Positions 36,036 to 43,464 of a DNA stretch of 51,297 nt are shown in pieces. The stretch is from Streptomyces djakartensis (GTDB lineage: Bacteria > Actinomycetota > Actinomycetes > Streptomycetales > Streptomycetaceae). The DNA is taken from positions 1-51,297 of the forward strand of contig NZ_BMWE01000034.1 of NCBI RefSeq assembly GCF_014651075.1, in the 5' to 3' direction. Each line of letters starts with the position of its first letter. The first letter of the stretch is position 1. A program made the position numbers and the translations under genes. The notes beneath the pieces are model-generated. The model was not told where the DNA came from. It was given only the letters and a program-made list of their open reading frames with translations, and ran no database searches.

Positions 36036-37646
36036 GTGAACACGTCTGCGTCGAATCTGATCGACCAGCCATGGATTCCGGTCGCATGGGTGAAGGGGCA
36101 GTCGGGCCCACCTGAAGTGGGGCTCAGGGATCTGTTTGTGCACGCTCGAGAGATCCGTACTCTGCTGATCCCGGAGGCTCCGGCTCACTCGGCGCTGCTG
36201 CGCTTGCTGTACGCGCTGACCGCCCGGATCACCGCTCTGGACGAGGCAGGGCCCGGAAGCTGGGGCGACCGGCGGGAACAGGTCCTCGAACAAGGGTTTC
36301 CTGAGCAGAGCATCGACCTGTTTGACGGCCGCAAAGCCGGCATCGAAGGCTACTTCGGTCAGTGGAGTCACCGCTTTAATCTGTTCGACGGCGATCGTCC
36401 GTGGCTCCAGGACCCCCGCCTCCCTGACCAGTGCGACAGGAGCAACACTGCCGGCGTCCACAAGCTGGTCATGAGCCGGGCAGCGGGCAACAACCACTCC
36501 TGGTTCGAGCACTGGAGCCACGACACTCCCGTGCCTCTCGATCTTTCGCAGACGGCATTATCGCTGCTGACCTGGCATTACTGGGGAGACCCCGGCGCTC
36601 TGTCGAGACGGGCGGTCGGGCAAGTGAGGAGCCACTATGCGAAAGCTTCACCACTGCGAGCCGCGCTGTCGTACCACCCGCAGTGCGACAACCTGCTCCT
36701 GACGCTGCTGGCCGGTCTCACACCGCCGGAAGGCGACGTCAGCCGGCACACGGACCTGTGCCCATGGGAGCGCGAAGACCTCCCAGACCCGCTCAAGCCG
36801 ATGCCTGAGCCGCAGGGCCCCTGCTCACGGCTCACCGCCTGTTCACAGCACGCACTCTGTCTCATCCCCGCCCCGGACGGCGAGCATACGGTCGACGCGT
36901 ACATCACCTGGGCTTATGACGCCGAGCGGATCCGGCCGGAAGACGACTACCTGATCTGGGACATCGCCAAGGACGGGAAGACATCCCCCCGGCTCGCATG
37001 CTCCTCCCGTTCTCTGTGGCGCGACATCGACGCCCTCCTGCTCAAGCAACTGGACGACGCAAACCCGATCCAGCCGAAGGTCATGGACCATGCCTTCGAC
37101 GTCAGCGAGTACTTACGGGTACGCGCCCTCGGCTTCGAACAGGACGCCAGCCAGGCAGCCAACCACCAGTACGTCGACTCCGTGACCCCGGTGCTCCTAT
37201 CCCGAGTGGAAGAGGATGCGGCGAGCACCGAGCGGCCCGTACGCCAGCTCCGCGAACTCGGCGAGCTCTTCGGGCACCGGCTGGAGCAGGCCACCAAGGA
37301 AGCCTGGCTGAAGTACACGGACGACAAGAAGAACGATCCGGGGGCCTGGCTGGACGCGGTCGCGGCACGGTACTGGCCGTCGGCGGAGGACGAGTTCTGG
37401 TCGCGGTTCCGGCAGTTGACACGCTCTGGCGGCCCCATGGACACCGGATTCGACTTCGAGGCCGCGTGCCGAGCCTTCGCACGGCACGCGCTCGACGCCT
37501 ACGAGGCAGTGACCGGCTCCGTGACGCGCACACCACGAGGCGCCAAGGCCGTCACCAGGGCGAAGGCCATCATTCTCGCCGCCCTGAAAGACCCGTACAA
37601 AGCGATGGAGCAACCGGCGACGAAAAGTGCGGCCAAGAAGTCGTGA
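36036..37646 (+). CDS. cse1: Cse1/CasA, large subunit of type I-E Cascade
   Basis: A 536-residue protein starting at GTG 36,036 after GGGGAGGGGC. The family N-terminus is clear (NLIDQPWIPVAWVKGQSGPP, EVGLRDLFVHAREIRTL), with FDLFDGRKAG-like and HRFNLFDGDRPWLQDPRL motifs, NTAGVHKLVMSRAAGNNHSW, and a C-terminal four-helix region. In Cascade this subunit recognises the PAM and recruits Cas3. No frame damage is visible. The cse2 gene follows through overlapping start/stop signals. Confidence 0.93.
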   Translation: MNTSASNLIDQPWIPVAWVKGQSGPPEVGLRDLFVHAREIRTLLIPEAPAHSALLRLLYALTARITALDEAGPGSWGDRREQVLEQGFPEQSIDLFDGRKAGIEGYFGQWSHRFNLFDGDRPWLQDPRLPDQCDRSNTAGVHKLVMSRAAGNNHSWFEHWSHDTPVPLDLSQTALSLLTWHYWGDPGALSRRAVGQVRSHYAKASPLRAALSYHPQCDNLLLTLLAGLTPPEGDVSRHTDLCPWEREDLPDPLKPMPEPQGPCSRLTACSQHALCLIPAPDGEHTVDAYITWAYDAERIRPEDDYLIWDIAKDGKTSPRLACSSRSLWRDIDALLLKQLDDANPIQPKVMDHAFDVSEYLRVRALGFEQDASQAANHQYVDSVTPVLLSRVEEDAASTERPVRQLRELGELFGHRLEQATKEAWLKYTDDKKNDPGAWLDAVAARYWPSAEDEFWSRFRQLTRSGGPMDTGFDFEAACRAFARHALDAYEAVTGSVTRTPRGAKAVTRAKAIILAALKDPYKAMEQPATKSAAKKS

Positions 37647-37674
37647 CCGTCGCCACCGGACCCGAGGACAAGCT

Positions 37675-38349
37675 GTGACCTTCCAAGCTTCTGAAGCGAG
37701 CAAGCGGCAGAGGAATCGCGCCACGTACGCCGCATTCACCGCACACATTGAACATCTGTGCCGCACAGACCCCGGTGCCCGTGCGGCGCTGCGCGCGGGC
37801 CTGCGCCGCGACCTGGACCACCCGCGCACACGCCCCATGCACCGGCTGCTGACGCCGCGACTGCCGGAAGGGTGCGACGACAAGACAGCGCAGGCTCACT
37901 ACACAGTAGCCTCGCTGATCGCGGCTCAGCCCCGACACGCCTTCTCACCCGACCAGGGAGACGACGAAGACACCGCAGACGAACACAGGGCGGCAAAGAA
38001 GCAGGCTCCTCGGGAGGAGGGAGAACCGGGCGAGAGGGGAACTCCGCCCGGGCCGACTCCGTATGGCTCCTCGTTCGGTGCCACCCTGGGCCAAGCCGTC
38101 ACCACAAAGGGCACCTCAATGCGGATGAGCGCCGCAGAAAGCCGTATCAACCTCCTGACGCGGCAGAGCCTCCGCGGTATCCACCTACACCTCCCTGCTG
38201 CGGTGAATCAGGTACGCACCACCGACGCCTCCATCGACTGGGAACAGTTGCTGGCAGACCTCGTCGACTGGCCGTACCAGTCGGGGCGTATCAGCCGCCG
38301 CTGGCTGCAGGACTTCTACCGGATCACGGCCGGCGCCGACCAGGACTGA
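37675..38349 (+). CDS. cse2: Cse2/CasB, small subunit of Cascade
   Basis: The GTG at 37,675 gives a 224-residue protein (MTFQASEASKRQRNRATYAA). All-helical, with the characteristic basic surface and the C-terminal RINLLTRQSLRGIHLHLPAA and LLADLVDWPYQSGRISRRWL segments. An acidic/Pro-rich insertion at about 100-135 (DQGDDEDTADEHRAAKK) interrupts the middle. Between cse1 and this start lies an 11-codon ORF (37,643-37,678) whose GTG overlaps the cse1 stop and whose stop overlaps this GTG, making a translational relay. Cse2 dimers line the Cascade backbone. Confidence 0.9.
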   Translation: MTFQASEASKRQRNRATYAAFTAHIEHLCRTDPGARAALRAGLRRDLDHPRTRPMHRLLTPRLPEGCDDKTAQAHYTVASLIAAQPRHAFSPDQGDDEDTADEHRAAKKQAPREEGEPGERGTPPGPTPYGSSFGATLGQAVTTKGTSMRMSAAESRINLLTRQSLRGIHLHLPAAVNQVRTTDASIDWEQLLADLVDWPYQSGRISRRWLQDFYRITAGADQD

Positions 38350-38372
38350 CCCTCACCCACAGGAGATCCCCG

Positions 38373-39548
38373 ATGAACCTCAAGCCACGCTTCATCGACA
38401 TCCACGTCGTCCAACCAGTCCCCTACGCGAACCTGAATCGGGACGACACCAATTCGGTGAAAAGCATGCTCTACGGCGACGCCCTGCGTACCCGCATCTC
38501 CAGCCAGTCCTGGAAACGGGCTACTCGCAAGCACTTCCAGGACACGCTCGGCGAGAACGCGCTGCGCACACGCCGTATCGGCGAGCGGGTCGCCGAGGTG
38601 CTTCGCGAGCGTGGGTGGGATAAGGCGCTTGCCGAACGCGCGGGCGCGCATGTTGCGGCGGGGAGCAGCATCAAGTGGGAGGTGGCCAAGGGGAAGGACA
38701 GGCAACCGATCACGAACAAGGTCCTGACCAACGCGCTCGTCTATCTTCCCGAAGACGCTGTCGAGGACTTGGCCGACATCGCCGAAGCCAACAAGGACGC
38801 GCTCACGACCGACTTCACCGGAAAAGGAAAGAACAAGCCCGAAAGCGCCCTGAAAGGGAAGATCGACAAGATCCTTGTCAAAAGGAACGGGGTTATCAAC
38901 CTCTTTGGCCGCATGCTCACCGAGGTCGACCAGGCCAATGTGGACGGTGCCGTCCAGGTCGCGCACGCCTTCACCACGCACACCACTGAGGTCGAACTCG
39001 ACTACTTCGCAGCTGTCGACGATGTCACCGAAGCGAAGGATGATGAAACGGGCAGTGGCCACATGGGCACTGCCGAGTTCAGCACCGGCACCTTCTACCG
39101 GTTCGCCACCGTCGATCTCAAGGAACTCATCAAGAATCTGAGCGATGACAGCGACATCGCACTCGATGCCGCCCGCGAGCTCGTCGGCCAGTTCCTGCTC
39201 TCCTTCATCGAGTCCCTGCCGCAGGCGAAAAAGAACTCCACCGCCCCGCACACCATCCCGCATCTGGTCCACGTGGCGGTCCGCTCCGACCGGCCGCTGT
39301 CGTTCGCCGCAGCCTTCGAGGAACCCGTACGATCAGCCGGACACGGCGGCTTCGTCGGGCGCTCCGTGGAAGGCCTCGATGCGTACGCCAAGGCCGCGAA
39401 CACTCTCCTCGGCCCCGACCGAGTTCTGCACGCGGCACATGCTTCCCTCCAGTTCGACAAGCTCGAGCACCTCGGCGAGCGTCACTCGTCCTTCGACGCT
39501 CTCGTCACCGCTACCGTCGACTTCGCTCTCGCCGAGGCCCCGCAGTGA
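38373..39548 (+). CDS. cas7: Cas7e/Cse4, Cascade backbone
   Basis: A 391-residue protein from ATG 38,373 with AGGAGA upstream. Typical Cas7e features: FIDIHVVQPVPYANLNRDDT, KSMLYGDALRTRISSQSWKR, INLFGRMLTEVDQANVDGAV, HAFTTHTTEVELDYFAAVDD, and AEFSTGTFYRFATVDL. Six copies normally coat the crRNA. The stop overlaps the cas5 start (GTGA). Confidence 0.94.
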   Translation: MNLKPRFIDIHVVQPVPYANLNRDDTNSVKSMLYGDALRTRISSQSWKRATRKHFQDTLGENALRTRRIGERVAEVLRERGWDKALAERAGAHVAAGSSIKWEVAKGKDRQPITNKVLTNALVYLPEDAVEDLADIAEANKDALTTDFTGKGKNKPESALKGKIDKILVKRNGVINLFGRMLTEVDQANVDGAVQVAHAFTTHTTEVELDYFAAVDDVTEAKDDETGSGHMGTAEFSTGTFYRFATVDLKELIKNLSDDSDIALDAARELVGQFLLSFIESLPQAKKNSTAPHTIPHLVHVAVRSDRPLSFAAAFEEPVRSAGHGGFVGRSVEGLDAYAKAANTLLGPDRVLHAAHASLQFDKLEHLGERHSSFDALVTATVDFALAEAPQ

Positions 39549-40369
39549 CCGACCGCCCCTCCCGAGGGCTGCTGTTGCGTCTGGCAGGCCCACTCCAGTC
39601 CTGGGGCACGCACAGCAAGTACGCGCGACGCGACACAGCCCGATTCCCCACCCGGTCGGGCATCGTGGGCATGCTAGCCGCAGGTCTCGGGCGAGTGCGC
39701 CAGGCGTCCTTGGACGACCTCACGGAGCTGTCGATGACCGTACGTGTCGACCGCCCCGGTGTCGTGCTGTCCGACTTCCACACCGTCGGCGGTGGACTGC
39801 CCGCCGATGAGACAGTGATCACCGTCGACGGAAAACACCGCCCCGAGGGTAAGGGCACTCTGGTATCCAGGCGCCAGTACCTAGCCGACGCTGCTTTCAC
39901 GCTCGCGCTGACGTCCGATGATGAAGCGCTGCTGCACGCGTGCGCCACTGCCCTGCGTGACCCGTACTGGCCGCTCTTTCTCGGCCGCCGGTCATGCCCG
40001 CCGGAAGGCCCGATCCTGCTGGGCTGCGGGGAAGATCCGCTGCGCCACCTGGTACAGCTGCCCTTGGCTGCCAAGAGGCCGCGCAGCGGCCGGCAGCCGG
40101 TTGAGTTCTACGGCGACAGACCGCTCGGTGCGCTCCCCGTGAACTCCGACGCCCCGGACAAGAGCGACGGGGATCACCACAGCGGCGAGGTCACCGACGA
40201 GCCTATGTCTTTCGCACCACTGGCACGCCGGTACCGGCCTCGGCCGCTGTACCGGCGTGCCGTGCACCTACCGGACGCCGCCTACAAAGGCTTCGGCACC
40301 GGCTACCTGGAGACGCTCCAGAACTACATCGACACCCATTTCGCGACGGCGGAAAGGAGCACCCGGTGA
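39545..40369 (+). CDS. cas5: Cas5e, crRNA 5-prime handle binding subunit
   Basis: A 274-residue protein from GTG 39,545. N-terminal RAMP signature LLLRLAGPLQSWGTHSKYAR, then DTARFPTRSGIVGMLAAGLG, FHTVGGGLPADETVI, SRRQYLADAAFTLAL, and a C-terminal tail. Slightly longer than average because of an acidic insertion (NSDAPDKSDGDHHSGEVTDE). Overlaps both neighbours by GTGA. It caps the 5-prime end of the crRNA in Cascade. Confidence 0.93.
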   Translation: MTDRPSRGLLLRLAGPLQSWGTHSKYARRDTARFPTRSGIVGMLAAGLGRVRQASLDDLTELSMTVRVDRPGVVLSDFHTVGGGLPADETVITVDGKHRPEGKGTLVSRRQYLADAAFTLALTSDDEALLHACATALRDPYWPLFLGRRSCPPEGPILLGCGEDPLRHLVQLPLAAKRPRSGRQPVEFYGDRPLGALPVNSDAPDKSDGDHHSGEVTDEPMSFAPLARRYRPRPLYRRAVHLPDAAYKGFGTGYLETLQNYIDTHFATAERSTR

Positions 40370-40938
40370 CTGCATGGCTAGCCCCCATCGTGCCCTGCTC
40401 TCGCGAGGCCCGCCGAACTGAGCGGCAATGTGCAAGGCATTCGACCGTGCCAGCGCATGGTGCAGATGTTCCCCGACGCGCTCGAAGCGGCGTACGACTC
40501 CTGCCACACCCTCATCGACGCTGCCTGCTCCGCCAGAGCGCGGGCGCGAACGGGCTCGTACTCCGGCTGGCCGGCCTGATGCAGTCCGGGGGCGAACGCT
40601 CGGCGTTCACCCCCGACGGGGACACCGCCCCGTCCCCCAGGCGCTCCGCGCTGCTCGGCGCGCTTGCCGCGGCGCAGGACATCACCCACCAGGACACAGG
40701 CGCACTCGACCGGTACGCGGCTCTGGAGTTCACCGTCCGGGTGGACCGGCCCGGCGGCCGACGAAGCAGATGTGCACACCGTGTACGACATGCCCCTCTG
40801 CTTCGCCCTGCACGGCCGCAACTACGCACGACGCCAGCTCCACCGCACCGGGGAACGCTACTCCCTGCACCTGGTTACCGGCCCCACACCTTGCCCACAA
40901 AGCTGGTCCACTACGCCATGAAGGAGGCCGCCGCATGA
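40366..40938 (+). pseudogene. Mosaic ORF made of Cas6e-like and Cas5e-like fragments
   Basis: An open 190-codon frame joined to cas5 by GTGA and to cas6e by ATGA. It begins MTAWLAPIVPCSREARRT, like a Cas6e N-terminus. A neighbouring frame continues ELSGNVQG...RMVQMFPDALEA, also Cas6e-like. From about residue 60 it becomes the N-terminus of a second Cas5e (GLVLRLAGLMQSGGERSAFT, DTAPSPRRSALLGALAAAQ, RYAALEFTVRVDRPGG), where similarity ends. The last residues (VHYAMKEAAA) overlap a GAAGGAGG site for cas6e. It looks like the scar of recombination between two cas gene sets. A translated product is possible but no function is evident. Confidence 0.6.
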
Positions 40939-41582
40939 GCCCCAGCGCGGCCCTCGCCCGCATCCGCCTCAATCCCCACAGCCGCGCCGTCCAGCGCGAC
41001 CTGCGCAACGCTACCGACATGCACCGCACCCTCATGCGTCTGGTACCCGACGGCCTGGGCGGCAGTCCCCGGCAGACGGCCGGGCTCCTGTACCGCCTCG
41101 ACGTAACCGACACCTTCAGCACGCTCCTGGTCCAGGCCGCCACCCTCGACCCGACACGCCTGCCCGACGACTACGGCCACACCGACGTCAAAGACCTCAC
41201 CCCGGTGTTCAACGCCCTTCAGAAGGGCCTCGCCGTCCGCTACCGCATCGTCGTCAACCCGGTCAAAACCGAACGCCTGCCACTGGAGAACAAGGGCCGA
41301 CGTGGCAAACGCATCGCGCTCACCGGACCGGACGCCGACCAGTGGTGGGCACGCCGCGCCCACGAGGCCGGACTGCACCTGACCACAGCGCTGCCCACCC
41401 TGGTCGCTGCCGTGCACGGCCGCGGCGACAGCGCCGCCGCCGTGCGGCACCACCTGGTGCGCTACGACGGCACCGCCACTGTCACCGACCCTGACGCCCT
41501 GGCCGAGGCCGTACTGGTCGGCATCGGACGGGCCAAGTCTTACGGCGCTGGGCTGCTCAGCCTTGCCCGCGCGGCCGCATGA
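40935..41582 (+). CDS. cas6e: Cas6e, crRNA-processing endoribonuclease
   Basis: A 215-residue protein from ATG 40,935 with GAAGGAGG upstream. It has the start of a RAMP domain (ARIRLNPHSRAVQRDLRNAT), LHRTLMRLVPDGLG-like DMHRTLMRLVPDGLGGSPRQ, a central LLYRLDVTDTFSTLLVQ, and the C-terminal Gly-rich loop VGIGRAKSYGAGLLSLARA. Its N-terminus is a few residues longer than usual. It cleaves repeat hairpins to leave the 8-nt 5-prime handle. Followed directly by the decayed array 3. Confidence 0.9.
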   Translation: MSPSAALARIRLNPHSRAVQRDLRNATDMHRTLMRLVPDGLGGSPRQTAGLLYRLDVTDTFSTLLVQAATLDPTRLPDDYGHTDVKDLTPVFNALQKGLAVRYRIVVNPVKTERLPLENKGRRGKRIALTGPDADQWWARRAHEAGLHLTTALPTLVAAVHGRGDSAAAVRHHLVRYDGTATVTDPDALAEAVLVGIGRAKSYGAGLLSLARAAA

Positions 41583-41745
41583 GCCCACGTTCGACGGCGG
41601 CCAGGCCCATAAGCGCCTGGCCGCGACCGCCCTGGCCTTGCTCTCCCCGGCGTCGCCGACTTCCTGTACTTCTTGTACCTCGACGTCCTCCTCGCCGAAG
41701 GGAGGATGTCCGGACCCCGCGTGTGGATCGCTCAGCCGGTCCGCC

Positions 41746-42203
41746 GTCCTCCCCGCCGATGCCGGGGGCGACCCGTGGGAAAGAGGCACCCCCACGTCGG
41801 TGAGGAGGACCCCACGGCGCGAACGCGTACGAGTGGGACGCCGGAACACCCCGCGCTGGCGGGGAGGGCCGCAGTGCCGAGGGGACGGCGTCGCTGGTCG
41901 GCAGAGCACCCCCGTGGTGGGGGAGGACTCGGCCCTCCAGCTCACATGACGGCACACCCTCACGTCGGCGGAGAGGACGCTTAGTACCCGCACGCCACCC
42001 AGGTTGGGCGGGGAGACCCGGCGCGGCGATGGCGTCGTGCAGCGATCCGGTACGGAACACCCCCGCGTCGGCGGGGAGCACAGCTTGGTCCGCTTGGCCT
42101 TCAGCTCGCGGATCGGAACACTCGCGCATCGGCGGGGAGGACGTGTCCGTCTCCCTGAGCGTGAAGGCGGGCGACGGTACACCCCCGCGTCGGCGGGGAG
42201 GAC
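41746..42203 (-). CRISPR. Array 3, decayed remnant between cas6e and cas1
   Basis: Six to eight repeat-like units, at about 41,784, 41,842, 41,904, 41,950, 41,990, 42,054, 42,115 and 42,175, with 60-61-base spacing. They are oriented like arrays 1 and 2, antisense to the cas genes. The four leftmost are badly eroded, the last two are near consensus. One unit at 41,746 (GTCCTCCCCGCCGATGCCGG) faces the other way. The last repeat ends at 42,203 inside the cas1 coding frame. Confidence 0.8.
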
Positions 42204-43130
42204 TCTGACTCCCTGTCCTTCCTGTACCTGGACATGGTCCGAGTGGTACAGGACGACACCGGCGCGATCCAGATCGACGAACACCGCACTGATCTTGTCT
42301 AGTCCTTACTGCAGCCTTGTCCTGCCTGTCCTCGGCCCTGACGTTGCCATCACCACCCCGGCCCTGGCCACCCTCGCCCGCCACGGCACCAGCGTCGTCT
42401 GCGTCGGGGCGGGCGGCGTCCGCGCCTACGCCGGCATCCTCCCCGACTCCCTCACCACCCACTGGCTCGAACAGCAGGTCGCAGCATGGGCCGACCCCGC
42501 ACAGCGCCTCCAGATCGCCGTCCGCATGTACCGGATGCGCTTCAAGGACGCTGACGTTCCCGAATCCGTCACCCTGGAGCAGCTCCGCGGGATGGAAGGC
42601 CAGCGCATGAAGGCCTTCTACAAGATCCTCGCGCAGCAGCACGGCATCGGCCGCTTCCGCCGCAACTACCGGCCCGACCAATGGGACACCCAGGACCCCG
42701 TCAACCTCGCCCTATCCGCCGCCAACACCTGCCTGTACGGCGTCGTCCACGCCGCCCTGCTCGCCCTCGGACTCTCCCCGGCCCTCGGCTACGTCCACAC
42801 CGGCACCCAGCACGCCTTCGTCTACGACATCGCCGACCTCTACAAAACCGAGATCACACTCCCTCTCGCCTTCGCCCTCCACAACTCCGACAAACCCGAA
42901 CAAGAAGCACGCCGCCGTTTCCGCGAAGACCTCCGACTCCTACGCCTCCTGCCCCGCATCGTCCACGACGTCCAATCCCTGCTTACCCCGCCCCACACCC
43001 CCACGATCACAGCCAACGACGACACCGATGACGAACGCACCGAACGGCGCGACGACAAATGGTCCACCTCTGGGACCCCAAAGCCGGAGTCCTCCCTGCC
43101 GGCGTCAACTACGCCCAAGGAAAAGACTGA
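42201..43130 (+). pseudogene. cas1: Cas1 (type I-E), start lost and two frameshifts
   Basis: Cas1 sequence begins right at the end of a CRISPR repeat: GED then SDSLSFLYLDMVRVVQDDTG. The first roughly 20 residues and the start codon are missing; in frame, a TGA at 42,162 is followed by no ATG, GTG or TTG before ATG 42,234, which lies inside beta-strand 1. At about 42,280 the frame shifts (continuing SLVLPVLGPDVAITTPALAT). At about 43,057 it shifts back, AAA replacing AAAA, to MVHLWDPKAGVLPAGVNYAQ and the stop at 43,128-43,130, which overlaps the cas2 start. The catalytic residues Glu (RGMEGQRMKAFY), His (GYVHTG) and Asp (FVYDIADLYK) are conserved. As sequenced, no full Cas1 integrase can be made. 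Confidence 0.85.
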
Positions 43131-43447
43131 TGCCCTCCATGGTCGTCATCGCCACCACCGCAGTCCCCGACCACCTGCGCGGCGCCCTCAGCCGATGGAC
43201 CAGCGAAGTAGTACCCGGCATCTTCGTCGGCAGCGTCTCCGCCCGCGTCCGCGACCAACTCTGGCAGGCCGTCACTGAAGTTGTAGGTAACGGCGCCGCC
43301 ATCCTCATCCACCCCACTGACACAGAACAGGGCTACGCCATCCGCACCGCAGGAACCCGTCGCCGGATCCCCGTCGACTTTGACGGACTTACTCTGATTC
43401 GTATGACTGCTGCACCGAGAGTAAAGGAAATGCAAAGCCCCTCTTGA
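43130..43447 (+). CDS. cas2: Cas2e
   Basis: A 105-residue protein starting MPSMVVIATTAVPDHLRGAL in a TGATG overlap with the native cas1 stop. Contains FVGSVSARVRDQLWQAVTEV, AAILIHPTDTEQGYAIRTAG, and RRRIPVDFDGLTLIRM, all standard for Cas2e. Cas2 is the dimeric scaffold between Cas1 dimers in the integrase complex. Its last 20 codons (after LTLIRM) also form the leader-like DNA in front of array 4, so the gene and the leader share sequence. Confidence 0.9.
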   Translation: MPSMVVIATTAVPDHLRGALSRWTSEVVPGIFVGSVSARVRDQLWQAVTEVVGNGAAILIHPTDTEQGYAIRTAGTRRRIPVDFDGLTLIRMTAAPRVKEMQSPS

Positions 43448-43464
43448 AGTGCAGGTCAGGAAGT
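43385..43464 (+). promoter_or_regulatory. Leader of array 4
   Basis: The 80 bases before the first perfect repeat are relatively A-rich (ATTCGTATGACTGC; GAGTAAAGGAAATGCAAAGC) and end AGGTCAGGAAGT next to the repeat. Most of it also encodes the C-terminus of Cas2. Its position, immediately before an undegraded array in the same orientation, marks it as leader and probable promoter. Confidence 0.55.

Noticed and set aside
41746..41774. A single repeat-like unit in the opposite orientation at the start of array 3
   Set aside because: The repeat stem is nearly palindromic, so one degenerate unit can look reversed; I do not claim an inverted array from it.
42004..42290. N-terminal 90 codons of the ORF that contains the central part of Cas1
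   Set aside because: They translate decayed CRISPR repeats in the wrong frame for Cas1; kept only as evidence of the frameshift.
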